Program-made: the position numbers and the translations under genes
The notes under the pieces: generated by a model
Databases searched by the model: none
Told to the model about the DNA's origin: nothing
The model's input: the letters and a program-made list of their open reading frames with translations, nothing else
Shown: positions 8,388 through 16,901 of the stretch, one piece after another
Layout of the letters: every line of letters starts with the position of its first letter
How positions within the stretch are numbered: the stretch's first letter is position 1
Source: Mycobacteriales bacterium
GTDB lineage: Bacteria; Actinomycetota; Actinomycetes; Mycobacteriales; Mycobacteriaceae
Assembly (NCBI GenBank): GCA_012842085.1
Contig: DUTM01000009.1
Coordinates: forward strand, 62,001-126,000
DNA length: 64,000 nt
Direction of reading: 5' to 3'

Positions 8388-10332
8388 CGTCGGGATCTTC
8401 TAGGAACTGTGCGTCCTCGAGGATTTCTTTCAACTCGGCCATAAAACGGCTGGCGACAGGTCCATTGATGAGGCAACTGTCGTAGCTTAACGTCAGGTAG
8501 CTCATGGCGCGGATGGCGATAGAGCTGCCAGTAACATCATCCAACACCACGGGGCGTTGCACCGGGTTACCAATAGAGAGGGCGGCTGACTGGGGAGGCA
8601 TCACCAGCGGAGTCTCCCAAAGCATTCCTTGGGTGCTCACACTTTCTAGAGTGAACGTGCCACCGGATAGGTCTGCCGGCTCCAACTTGTCGTTAGCTAC
8701 TTTTTCTTTCAGCTGCGCAAATGCTTCCGTCAACTGGGAAGTGCTCATAGTCTCCGCGTTGTGGATGACCGGCGAGATGAAACCATCCGGGGTGTCCACA
8801 CCGACAGAAAGGTGCACCTGGTCATGGGTGGTTATCTCATTGGCTTGCGCGTCGTAGGAGGCATTTAAGAGGGGGTAGCGCAGCAGCAACTTCACCGCCG
8901 CGTACGCCACGCTTGCCCGCAGGGACTTGTTCAGCGAGGAGCCTTCCTTGCCGTGGATCACCAACTGGCGCAGTGCTTTAGTTAAGTCAACCTCAAATGC
9001 TTGTGACACGACTGCCGTGTTGCGGGTGGCATAGAGGGCAGACTTTGCGTGAGATTGCCTGATAGCGGAGGCTTTCTCCACTGTTCCAGGCACAATCTCT
9101 GGGGCTGGTAGCGCGGTTTCGCCAGCTTCAGCGGAAGCTGTTTTTGCCTCCTGGGCGGCAGCTTCGGCACGCCGTTTCTTTTCTGCAGCGGCAGCAATAA
9201 TGTCCTGCTTGCGAATGCGGCCACCTAGTCCACTACCGGTGACGTCATCCAGGTCGATGTCGTAATCAGCGGCCATCTTGCGGACCAGTGGGGAGATGTA
9301 ACTATGGTCGGAGCTGCCACGCAATGGGCTACCGATGCGCGGGACAGTCGGATCGTCTGCGGTTTCGATGCTTTCCGCTGCTTCGCTGCTCTCTGCAGTC
9401 TCGGTGCTGGCGTCGTCTCCGGGCTCTTCGGGAGACTCTTCATCCTCATCGAAATCTGCGGCCAAGGTGGTGGTACCGGGGACGTCTTCAAAGGATGGTT
9501 TCTGCTGGGGCCCAGGCACAATTGGCATGGGTTTAGTTGCCTTCAGCTCGGTTCGCGCTACCTTTTGTTCCTCGGGCTCGGTATCAGCCGGCTCAGCAGT
9601 AGCCTCTTCCGCGGTGTCTTTCACAGCACTGGTAGTGTCGGGGGAGCTGTCGTACGTACTGGAGGCTACGTCTGCGGGCGCAATGAGTGCCAACTCGCTG
9701 CCAATGCGAACCACATCATCTTCCTGGGCGCACAGTTTCACAATGTAGCCATCAACCGGGCTGGGGATTTCGGTGTCTACCTTGTCGGTAGCAATTTCCA
9801 CCAGAGGTTCGTCGGCACGAATAGTGTCACCCACCTGTTTGCACCAGTGGGTAATAACACCTTCCGTTACCGATTCGCCCAGGTCAGGAAGAGTAACTGC
9901 GACAGCGTTGGTGGGAATATCCGGCTTTTCGTCAGTTGCAGCGTTTTCTGCAGAAGTGTCCTCTGCAGGGGCATTTTCGGGCTTTGTTTCGGTGTCGGCA
10001 GTCTCTTCTTCAGGTTCTTCTTCGCGTGCGTTGTTGGTTTCGCTAACAAGGTCAAATGCTGCGGTGTCTGCAATAGACCGTCCGGAGGCCTCCGAACTAT
10101 CGCCTATTCGAGCCAGCAGTCCCCCCACGGGGATTGTGTCATCTTCCCAGGCGCAAACTTCCAGCAAAATACCTTGCACAGGGGAGGGGATTTCGGTGTC
10201 TACTTTGTCGGTAGCTACTTCGACGAGGGGTTCGTCCACAGCTACCGTGTCGCCAATGTTTTTGAGCCAGCGGGTGACGGTGCCTTCCGTCACTGATTCG
10301 CCAAGTTCGGGCATGTAGACGGCAATTGACAT
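8368..10332 (-). CDS. aceF: Dihydrolipoamide acyltransferase (E2) with altered active site
   Basis: E2 component of 2-oxoacid dehydrogenases (654 aa). Order of parts: lipoyl domain 1 (residues 1-78, TDKVD lysine 43), acidic Ala/Pro/Glu linker, lipoyl domain 2 (about 142-220, lysine 184), a second long acidic linker, subunit-binding domain (about 344-382, ISPLVRKMAADYDIDL) and a catalytic-type domain (about 418-654). In the catalytic domain the universal DHRxxDG motif reads DSCLING (618-624): the His is Ser, the Arg is Cys and the Asp is Asn. The family's RxxIAxRM segment is also degraded (IRQSHAKSA). The lipoyl domains look functional, so the protein may be only a lipoyl carrier. ATG 10332 is chosen over TTG 10338 because AGGAG lies 8 nt before it. 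First gene of the lipB-lipA-DUF4191 unit. Confidence 0.93.
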   Translation of the reverse strand: MSIAVYMPELGESVTEGTVTRWLKNIGDTVAVDEPLVEVATDKVDTEIPSPVQGILLEVCAWEDDTIPVGGLLARIGDSSEASGRSIADTAAFDLVSETNNAREEEPEEETADTETKPENAPAEDTSAENAATDEKPDIPTNAVAVTLPDLGESVTEGVITHWCKQVGDTIRADEPLVEIATDKVDTEIPSPVDGYIVKLCAQEDDVVRIGSELALIAPADVASSTYDSSPDTTSAVKDTAEEATAEPADTEPEEQKVARTELKATKPMPIVPGPQQKPSFEDVPGTTTLAADFDEDEESPEEPGDDASTETAESSEAAESIETADDPTVPRIGSPLRGSSDHSYISPLVRKMAADYDIDLDDVTGSGLGGRIRKQDIIAAAAEKKRRAEAAAQEAKTASAEAGETALPAPEIVPGTVEKASAIRQSHAKSALYATRNTAVVSQAFEVDLTKALRQLVIHGKEGSSLNKSLRASVAYAAVKLLLRYPLLNASYDAQANEITTHDQVHLSVGVDTPDGFISPVIHNAETMSTSQLTEAFAQLKEKVANDKLEPADLSGGTFTLESVSTQGMLWETPLVMPPQSAALSIGNPVQRPVVLDDVTGSSIAIRAMSYLTLSYDSCLINGPVASRFMAELKEILEDAQFLEDPDDADALS

Positions 10333-10461
10333 GAGCAAAACTCCTAGAAGCCTAAAGTACTGTTTATAGCCTACCCTTTAGAGCCACTTTCGATGGTGAG
10401 ATAGCGGGATGGCAGCAAGATTGAATTGATGATCTCTGAAACTGGCGGTGAGTGGAGTACC

Positions 10462-11577
10462 ATGTTCACCATGGCTCAACACAGTACTTTTGATATTCAA
10501 CCTTCTAAAAACCCCGTTTCTGACGAAGAACGGAAGAAAATCCTGGATGCTCCCGGGTTCGGCCAATATTTCACCGACCACATGGTCGTTATCGACTATG
10601 AGCAGGGCAAAGGCTGGCATAACCACCGCGTTGTTCCCTACAGTGAATTTTCCGTCAACCCCGCCAATATGGTGCTCCACTATGGCCAGGCAATCTTTGA
10701 AGGCCTGAAAGCTTATCGACACAGCGACGGCAGCATTGTCACGTTCCGGCCGGAGGCTAACGCCGAACGGTTCCAGAATTCTGCTGCCCGTATGGCCATG
10801 CCGAAACTGAGCAAGGAAGACTTTGTCGACTCGATTCGGGAACTAGTGAAGATCGACGCCGCATGGGTGCCCAAGGCTGGTGGCGAAGAATGCCTCTACC
10901 TGCGTCCCTTCATGTTCGCGACAGAGAATGGTTTGGGGGTGCACCCGGCCCACAAGTTCACTTATGTGCTCATCGCTTCTCCCGCCGGAGCCTACTTCTC
11001 GGGCGGCATTGAACCCGTCACCGTCTGGGTTTCACACGAATACGTGCGTGCCTGCCCTGGTGGCACCGGTGCCGCCAAGTTTGCCGGCAACTATGCTGCC
11101 TCGTTGGCTGCGCAGGAAGCCGCCGACAAGGAGGGCTGCGACCAGGTACTGTGGCTGGATGCCATTGAGCGAGAAAACATTGAAGAAATGGGCGGTATGA
11201 ATGTGATGTTCGTCGAGCGTGATGGCGACGATGTCACCATCATTACGCCGGCACTCTCCGGCTCCTTGCTTCCCGGTATTACCCGCGACTCCCTCAAAAC
11301 TGTTGCGAAGGATCTCGGATATAGCGTCGATGAACGCGTTATCACGATGAAGGAACTTGAAGAACGGGTTGGCACAGGAGAGATTACGGAAGCTTTCGCG
11401 TGCGGTACCGCCGCTGTCATTAACCCGATCGGAACCTTCAAATCCCGAGACGGCGAGTTCACAGTTAACAACTGCGAATCCGGAGAAATAACCATGAAGA
11501 TGCGGTCCACGCTCACCGGTATTCAGCATGGTGAACTTCCCGACACCCACGACTGGCTTGCCACCCTGGTTGACTAG
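10462..11577 (+). CDS. ilvE: Branched-chain amino-acid aminotransferase
   Basis: PLP enzyme of fold type IV that interconverts Leu/Ile/Val and their 2-oxoacids (371 aa). Typical segments are [23 protein letters not shown] near residue 31, [19 protein letters not shown] near 74, the PLP-lysine region [14 protein letters not shown] near 195 and [12 protein letters not shown] near 313. ATG 10462 is preferred because GGAG lies 4 nt upstream; ATG 10471, three codons later, is also possible and would give exactly the length of M. tuberculosis IlvE. It diverges from the E2 operon across about 130 bp and is followed by its own strong terminator. Confidence 0.95.
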   Translation: MFTMAQHSTFDIQPSKNPVSDEERKKILDAPGFGQYFTDHMVVIDYEQGKGWHNHRVVPYSEFSVNPANMVLHYGQAIFEGLKAYRHSDGSIVTFRPEANAERFQNSAARMAMPKLSKEDFVDSIRELVKIDAAWVPKAGGEECLYLRPFMFATENGLGVHPAHKFTYVLIASPAGAYFSGGIEPVTVWVSHEYVRACPGGTGAAKFAGNYAASLAAQEAADKEGCDQVLWLDAIERENIEEMGGMNVMFVERDGDDVTIITPALSGSLLPGITRDSLKTVAKDLGYSVDERVITMKELEERVGTGEITEAFACGTAAVINPIGTFKSRDGEFTVNNCESGEITMKMRSTLTGIQHGELPDTHDWLATLVD

Positions 11578-11642
11578 TTCGCAAATACAGGAGCAAAACC
11601 GCAACAGCGTGGTGCTCACCGAGCCATAACAAGAATTTTTAC

Positions 11643-11690
11643 AATACTGTGGTTCTCTTTCCTTCAAGGAGGAGAGCCACAGTATTTTTA
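11643..11690 (+). terminator. Intrinsic terminator of ilvE
   Basis: A 15-bp stem (AATACTGTGGTTCTC pairing with GAGAGCCACAGTATT, one G-T pair) with a loop of about 14 nt runs directly into TTTTTA. Confidence 0.9.
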
Positions 11691-11745
11691 TGCAGCGCAG
11701 TGGCGCAGTGACGCTAGATACGAGACGCCAGCTACTCCGGGTGCA

Positions 11746-12549
11746 CTAGAGGCCAGCGAATGCCAGACTGATGACACCCACCACCACTGTCGTCATCTCC
11801 CACAGTGCTACCTGCGCGGACAAAGCTTCCTCCGGGACGAAACCGAATATGCGAATCGTCCGGTCGCGCAGGTAAAGCGTGAGTTTGCTGGCAAGTGCCA
11901 CATAAAGCACCATCAATACGACTGCTACCTCGGGCATCACACTGGATAACGCGGCAGTAGCGGCGGCACCCGCTGCCAACATAAAAGCACTCGCCACCAC
12001 AAGGGTCCAAGCAAAAGCCGGACGCTGTGTGCCAAGTAGATAACTGGCTAATCCTTGGCGGGGGATGGGGGAGCCTTTCACCATGCACAGCAACGGTGTC
12101 GCCCACCGCGAAACCGCCACTATAACGCCCACAAAAATAGCGCCCTTGTGGGAGATCAACGCTCCCATAGCAGCAATTTCAGCCAATAGTGCCAGAGCCA
12201 TAGCGAGCATGCCCCAGTAACCAACCGTGGAGCTGCGCATAGCCCGTAGGGCCGCTTCCGGACTGTCAGACGTTGTCAACCCATCCAGCAGACGCCCCAA
12301 GTTTCGGAGGTGAGTGCCCCGGGTAAGGAAAGTCAACAAACCTACCAGCAAGACACCACTCAAAAAACTGGGGAGAGCCAAAAGCTGCAGTACCCACGCA
12401 GTCAGGCCAGCAATGACACCAAGCAGCAGCCCCACTAAGGGGAATGTTTGCACGACGCGCGCACCCAAGGCGCGATCATATTGAGCTGGTCGCCGAACTG
12501 GAAAGATTGTCGACAGCGACAGAGCTGCCCGGAAACCAGCTAACATCAT
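11746..12549 (-). CDS. CobS-like (cobalamin 5'-phosphate synthase family) membrane protein lacking metal-binding Asp residues
   Basis: Homologue of CobS (267 aa, six or seven hydrophobic segments), which joins adenosylcobinamide-GDP to alpha-ribazole late in B12 synthesis. Homology is clear from TFPLVGLLLGVIAG near residue 35, TRGTHLRNLGRLLDGL near 77, MRSSTVGYWGMLAM near 104 and LLGTQRPAF near 170. Key acidic residues are gone: HLDGLADxxDG reads HLRNLGRLLDG (Arg at 82 and 86), MRD reads MRS, and the C-terminal TGDxxGA motif reads VPEEALS. The reading frame is intact and its ATG overlaps the DUF3043 stop (TAATG). cobT and cobU, usual partners at this locus, are absent. Probably not a working B12 enzyme; it may be a repurposed membrane protein. 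Confidence 0.75.
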   Translation of the reverse strand: MMLAGFRAALSLSTIFPVRRPAQYDRALGARVVQTFPLVGLLLGVIAGLTAWVLQLLALPSFLSGVLLVGLLTFLTRGTHLRNLGRLLDGLTTSDSPEAALRAMRSSTVGYWGMLAMALALLAEIAAMGALISHKGAIFVGVIVAVSRWATPLLCMVKGSPIPRQGLASYLLGTQRPAFAWTLVVASAFMLAAGAAATAALSSVMPEVAVVLMVLYVALASKLTLYLRDRTIRIFGFVPEEALSAQVALWEMTTVVVGVISLAFAGL

Positions 12550-13304
12550 TAGTCCTTCTTCTTATCCTGCTGAGACTTCTGATCCGAGTCTTTCTTCTGG
12601 GACCAGGGGAAGGTGGGTGACGTTTGGGGGACTGGGTTTCGCCAGCGACGCGGCTGGGTCGCCCGCATAAAGGCGTACCAACCCAACCGGAAACCAGTGT
12701 CTTTATGTTCAGGGAATTTTTGTTTCGCCGCCCGCGGCACCATAACAGCAATTCTCACTGTTTCCACCAGCAGCAAGACAAAGAAGAAGTACATGAAGTA
12801 CTGAATCACTATTTGCACAGTGCGGTTCGGGATCATCGTGCCGATCAGCAGAATAAGCACTATCGGGAAAAGCCAAGAGATAGGTGTCCAGCGGGCATCC
12901 ACCCAGTTGCGGGCGAAACGCCTGGTGGGTCCTTTATCGCGGGGAAGAACAAAATCGTCATCACCCATGGCCATACGTTCCCGGCGGTATTGCTGAATAC
13001 GCTTCTGCTCTTCAGCCTCTTTAGCCTTGGCGGCTTTCTTCTCTTCCTTCGACATACCGGCATAGCGCTGATCTTCACGCTTGCGTGCTTCACGGCGAGT
13101 CATCGGGGCAGGAGCCACCGGCTCCTTAATGATTCCTTTAGCGCGCTCTACATCCTTACGACGCGGAGTAGGCTTCCCCTTCTTCGGGGTATATGCAGGA
13201 TCGTGCTTAACTTGTGCCTTCTTTGCATCGGTAGATTCCTCTTTAGGAGTCTCTTCTACCTCAGGGGACACTTCTTTTTTAGTAAAACGGCTAAAGAACT
13301 TCAC
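12549..13304 (-). CDS. DUF3043 membrane protein (Rv2206-like)
   Basis: Conserved actinobacterial protein (251 aa) of unknown function. A long charged cytosolic N-terminus (residues 1-130, rich in Lys/Glu, with PTPRRKDVERA typical of the family) is followed by two close hydrophobic segments (about 147-165 and 169-190) and a short charged tail ending in polylysine/aspartate. It is transcribed away from HesB and is immediately followed by the CobS-like gene with a TAATG junction. No catalytic motif is visible. Confidence 0.85.
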   Translation of the reverse strand: MKFFSRFTKKEVSPEVEETPKEESTDAKKAQVKHDPAYTPKKGKPTPRRKDVERAKGIIKEPVAPAPMTRREARKREDQRYAGMSKEEKKAAKAKEAEEQKRIQQYRRERMAMGDDDFVLPRDKGPTRRFARNWVDARWTPISWLFPIVLILLIGTMIPNRTVQIVIQYFMYFFFVLLLVETVRIAVMVPRAAKQKFPEHKDTGFRLGWYAFMRATQPRRWRNPVPQTSPTFPWSQKKDSDQKSQQDKKKD

Positions 13305-13420
13305 ACCACTAGGCTAAAACAAAAAAATGGACTGGTCTAACTTATGTAGCAGCACTTCCCATAGTTGGAATCCCCCATTTCGAGTTTACGAGTTTTTAAA
13401 CACGCATCTGGGGAATAGTG

Positions 13421-13451
13421 TTGATACGGATATCGTTTAAACTCATATAAG
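13421..13451 (+). promoter_or_regulatory. Candidate promoter of the HesB-adoK operon
   Basis: TTGATA (13421-13426) and TATAAG (13446-13451) resemble -35 and -10 hexamers with a slightly long 19-bp spacer. The predicted transcript start falls in the palindrome at 13456. Confidence 0.45.
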
Positions 13452-13455
13452 CGAT

Positions 13456-13473
13456 GTGATGCAGCAGCATCAC
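13456..13473 (+). promoter_or_regulatory. Perfect palindrome at the HesB transcript start
   Basis: GTGATGCAGCAGCATCAC is a 7-bp perfect inverted repeat around AGCA. It begins 5 bp after the candidate -10 and ends about 12 bp before the ribosome-binding site, so it could be a repressor operator or a 5'-UTR hairpin. Confidence 0.5.
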
Positions 13474-13494
13474 AAAAATCCCATAGGAGACTAC

Positions 13495-13842
13495 ATGGCT
13501 GACCAGAACAACACCTTCGAAGCTGTAACTATGACCGATGCCGCCGCCGCCAAAGCAAAAGCACTTATTGACGCGGAAGGCCGGGATGATCTCGTTTTGC
13601 GGATTGCAGTTTCACCCGGTGGTTGCGCCGGGCTTCGCTACCAACTGTTTTTCGACGATCAGGAACTCGACGGTGACCTGAAGAACGAATACGGGGGAGT
13701 AGTGCTGGCCGTGGACCGTCTATCCCTTCCGTACTTGGCTGGCGCTACCATTGACTATGCCGACAGCATCGAAAAGCAGGGCTTCACTATTGATAACCCA
13801 AACGCTCAGGGTGCTTGCGCATGTGGAGACTCGTTTAACTAA
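13495..13842 (+). CDS. erpA: A-type iron-sulfur cluster assembly/insertion protein (HesB/ErpA family, Rv2204c-like)
   Basis: Carrier that receives Fe-S clusters and passes them to apo-enzymes (115 aa). The three conserved cysteines are present: C44 in SPGGCAGLRY and C108/C110 in GACACGDSF. ATG 13495 is the start because AGGAG lies 5 nt upstream; an in-frame ATG at 13456 lies inside the palindrome and lacks a binding site. The stop overlaps the kinase ATG (TAATG). Nearby clients plausibly include LipA, which needs two [4Fe-4S] clusters. Confidence 0.93.
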   Translation: MADQNNTFEAVTMTDAAAAKAKALIDAEGRDDLVLRIAVSPGGCAGLRYQLFFDDQELDGDLKNEYGGVVLAVDRLSLPYLAGATIDYADSIEKQGFTIDNPNAQGACACGDSFN

Positions 13843-14801
13843 TGACAATAGCCGTATCTGCTTCCGTTGCTACCGACAATTTGATGACCTTTCCGGGAAA
13901 ATTCTCGGAACAACTTCTTGCTGACCACCTTGACCACATTTCCCTCAGCTTCCTGGTGGATGGCCTTGACATCCGTAAGGGAGGGGTGGCCGGAAATATT
14001 TGCTACGCCTTGGGTCTTCTCGGCGAGAATCCGGTGCTTTTAGCTGCCGTTGGCAAGGACTTCACCGAGTATCGCACCTGGCTGGAAGAGCACGGTGTGG
14101 ACTGCTCCTACGTGCATGTCAGTGAAGAAGCCGCCACCGCACGCTTCACCTGTACTACTGACACCGATTTGGCGCAGATCGCGAGTTTTTATCCGGGGGC
14201 TCTCAGTGAGTCGGCGGAAGTGTCTCTGCATGACGTCAATCCGCGGCCAGAACTTGTTTTGGTGGGGCCCAGTTCTCCGGACGCCATGCTCCGGCACACC
14301 ACTGAAGCCAAGGAACTAGGGATTCCTTTCGCGGCGGATCCGTCTCAGCAACTTACCTCCCTGGACGGGGACGCCATTGTGGAGCTTATTGACGGCGCAT
14401 ACTACTTGTTCAGTAACGAATACGAGTTTGGTCTTATTCAGCAAAAGACAGGAATGTCTGCGGCGGAGATCGATAGCCGCGTGGAGGTGCGCGTAACTAC
14501 CCTTGGTGAGCGTGGTGCAGAGATCGTGTCACCAGATGGGTACGAGTTCGTTCCTGCTGTGAAAGCTGTCGAAGAGAAAGATCCAACTGGTGTGGGAGAT
14601 GCTTTCCGTGCCGGATTTTTGTCAGCCAAATTGAAGGGTCTTTCTTGGAAGCATGCAGCACAGGTGGGTGCTCTGGTCGCTGTTTATGTTGTGGAGACTG
14701 TGGGCACTCAGGAATGGGAGTGGGATAGGAAGAAAGCCCATAACCGTTTCGTCGAAACCTATGGGGAAGAAGACGCAGCCGTGGTTTTCGCGAAATTCTA
14801 A
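13842..14801 (+). CDS. adoK: Adenosine kinase, PfkB family
   Basis: Phosphorylates adenosine to AMP in purine salvage (319 aa). It matches the mycobacterial AdoK type: N-terminal SASVATDNLMTFPGKFSEQLL, GGVAGNICYALGLLG near residue 47, ARFTCTTDTDLAQIASFYPGA near 100, and the anion-hole/catalytic-base motif DPTGVGDAFRAGF near 247. Translation is probably coupled to HesB through the TAATG overlap. In other actinobacteria the same position is held by the experimentally studied adenosine kinase, so the assignment is firmer than a generic sugar kinase call. Confidence 0.9.
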   Translation: MTIAVSASVATDNLMTFPGKFSEQLLADHLDHISLSFLVDGLDIRKGGVAGNICYALGLLGENPVLLAAVGKDFTEYRTWLEEHGVDCSYVHVSEEAATARFTCTTDTDLAQIASFYPGALSESAEVSLHDVNPRPELVLVGPSSPDAMLRHTTEAKELGIPFAADPSQQLTSLDGDAIVELIDGAYYLFSNEYEFGLIQQKTGMSAAEIDSRVEVRVTTLGERGAEIVSPDGYEFVPAVKAVEEKDPTGVGDAFRAGFLSAKLKGLSWKHAAQVGALVAVYVVETVGTQEWEWDRKKAHNRFVETYGEEDAAVVFAKF

Positions 14802-14817
14802 CTACCTTTAAGAGAAC

Positions 14818-14850
14818 TGAGGGGCCACCCACTTCTGTGGGCGGCCCCTC
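14818..14850. terminator. Bidirectional terminator between adoK and asnB
   Basis: Stem GAGGGGCC-CCCAC / GTGGG-GGCCCCTC with a single mismatch and TTCT loop, sited between two convergent genes. It is followed by AATCTTTATGTTTT on the plus strand. Confidence 0.82.
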
Positions 14851-14862
14851 AATCTTTATGTT

Positions 14863-16788
14863 TTAAAGTTCTACCGGGTAGTCCGGGTTGGGGATTGTGG
14901 GGGTGATGGTTGTGTCCACAAAAATACCGTGCCACAACATGAAACAGAGCACCGTCCAGAGGCGTCGAGAATGGTCCATAACGCCCGCTTTGTGCTCGTC
15001 CAGCATGTTCAGCACAGCTGTTTTGTCGACATATTCGTCCGTCTGGGATTGTGTAATGGTGTCGCGTGCCCAGTCGTACATTTCGGGACCTGCCAGCCAG
15101 TGTCTAATGGGTACTGGGAATCCCAGTTTGCGGCGATTGAGAACATGCTCGGGAACAACCTCTTTGAGAGCTTCGCGCAGTGCCCACTTGGATGTGCCGT
15201 GGGCAATCTTCATGGTTGACGGTAGTTCCTGAGCCACTTCCCACACGACTTTATCGAGGAAGGGGACACGAAGCTCTAGTGAGTTGGCCATCGTCATCCG
15301 ATCGGCTTTCACCAGAATGTCGCCCCGCATCCAGGTCATGAGGTCAATATGCTGCATGCGTGCAATGGGATCCCAGCCGACGGAATGTTCGTAATAGGGG
15401 GCAGTAACGTCTTGGTGGTTCCATTCCGGCTTAGCCCAGGGGATCACCGACTGCATTTGTTCAAAGTTAAATGAGCGAGCATTTCCGTAGTAGCGATCCT
15501 CCAAGGAAAGAGATCCGCGTTTCAGAAGACTTTTGCCTCGCATACCTTGTGGCAGGCGCTCGGAAAGTTTACCCAGTCCTCTGCGGAGGGAATTCGGAAG
15601 CTTCTCAAAGGGAGCAAGAGATAGTGGCTCTTTGTAGATCGTGTAGCCACCGAAAAGTTCGTCAGCACCCTCTCCCGAAAGAACTACTTTCACGTGTTTC
15701 CGTGCTTCGCGGGCAACAAAGTAGAGGGGTACGAGTGCTGGGTCTGCAACGGGGTCATCCAAATACCACATGATGAGTGGCAGATGTTCAATGAACTCTT
15801 CAGGGGTTACTTTCCGCACAACGTGTTCGACCCCGATTGCTGCAGCAGATTCAGCAGCTACATCAATTTCGGAGTATCCCTCACGTTCAAAACCGGTGGT
15901 GAAGGTGAGGAGATTGTCGTTGTGGCGTTTTGCCAGAGCAGCTATCGCTGTGGAATCAATACCACCTGACAGGAAGGAACCGACGGTAACGTCAGCTCGC
16001 ATATGTTTCTCTACCGAGTCTTCGAGAGCTTGCCGGATCTTTGTAATGAGGAGAGCTTCCGAGTCGTAGGCGCTTTCGGTCGGTGGTAGGTCCGGCTCGA
16101 AGTAGCGGGTGGTGGCAATCTGTCCACCAGGCTGAAGAGTGCCCCAACTGCCGGAATTGAAACGCCGGATTTGTGCATGCATGCTCTCTGGCTCCGGAAC
16201 ATACTGGAACGCAATGTAGTGTTCCAGTGCCCGTTTATCCAGATCGAGTTTGAGGTTGAGTTCTTTGGCTACGCCCAGCAAAGATTTTTTCTCGGAACTA
16301 AAGAAAACACCTTCGTCTGTATGCAGGTAGTAAAGAGGTTTGATGCCGAATGGGTCGCGGCCTATTAGTAGGGTTCTTTCTTTGGTGTCCCACAGGATGA
16401 AAGCAAACATGCCGCGCAGCTTGGGGAGGAGCTCCTTACCCCATGTGTGGTAACCAGCTAAAAGAACTTCAGCATCGCCGTCTGTTGTGAAGGAGAGGCC
16501 GAATTCATTTTCCAGTTCTTCGCGCAGCTCCAAATAGTTATATATTTCCCCGTTGTAGGCGAGAACGTAGCGTTCGGGCTCTGCTGGTGTTCCCCAAGCC
16601 ATTGGTTGGTGGGAGCCTTCAATGTCAATAATTGCTAAGCGAGTGAAAGCGAAAGCAATGTCATCATTCGACCAGATATTGCTTTCATCAGGGCCCCGGT
16701 GACGCATCTTTTGCAAAGCTGGTTTCAGAAGCGCGACGTGCTTCTGCGCTTGCCCGTTTGATGCTAGGAAACCGATAAAACCACACAC
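14863..16788 (-). CDS. asnB: Asparagine synthetase B (glutamine-hydrolysing)
   Basis: Amidates aspartate using glutamine and ATP (641 aa). The N-terminal class II amidotransferase domain starts with the nucleophilic Cys2 (MCGFIGF) and has LAYNGEIYNY near residue 77. The synthetase domain carries the PP-loop SGGIDSTAIAAL near 270 and GEGADELFGGY near 372. GTG 16788 places Cys at position 2 and has GAGGA 7 nt upstream. In Corynebacterium this position is held by the amidotransferase LtsA, which affects lysozyme sensitivity and cell-wall amidation, so a role in amidating peptidoglycan precursors is an alternative that sequence alone cannot exclude. Confidence 0.93.
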   Translation of the reverse strand: MCGFIGFLASNGQAQKHVALLKPALQKMRHRGPDESNIWSNDDIAFAFTRLAIIDIEGSHQPMAWGTPAEPERYVLAYNGEIYNYLELREELENEFGLSFTTDGDAEVLLAGYHTWGKELLPKLRGMFAFILWDTKERTLLIGRDPFGIKPLYYLHTDEGVFFSSEKKSLLGVAKELNLKLDLDKRALEHYIAFQYVPEPESMHAQIRRFNSGSWGTLQPGGQIATTRYFEPDLPPTESAYDSEALLITKIRQALEDSVEKHMRADVTVGSFLSGGIDSTAIAALAKRHNDNLLTFTTGFEREGYSEIDVAAESAAAIGVEHVVRKVTPEEFIEHLPLIMWYLDDPVADPALVPLYFVAREARKHVKVVLSGEGADELFGGYTIYKEPLSLAPFEKLPNSLRRGLGKLSERLPQGMRGKSLLKRGSLSLEDRYYGNARSFNFEQMQSVIPWAKPEWNHQDVTAPYYEHSVGWDPIARMQHIDLMTWMRGDILVKADRMTMANSLELRVPFLDKVVWEVAQELPSTMKIAHGTSKWALREALKEVVPEHVLNRRKLGFPVPIRHWLAGPEMYDWARDTITQSQTDEYVDKTAVLNMLDEHKAGVMDHSRRLWTVLCFMLWHGIFVDTTITPTIPNPDYPVEL

Positions 16789-16901
16789 AAGAAGGTCCTC
16801 ACTATCTCGCTGGTTGTTTAGCGGGAATACTCAAAATGTTGTTCCCTCAGTATGCCACTTCAGTAGTCTTTCTTCCGCAATCAACTGAGCCGCAGACTAA
16901 A

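Noticed and set aside
9304-10296. Long open frame antisense to the E2 gene
   Set aside because: It mirrors the repetitive Ala/Pro/Glu-rich linkers and lipoyl repeats of the E2; composition is Cys/Phe-rich and no family is recognisable.
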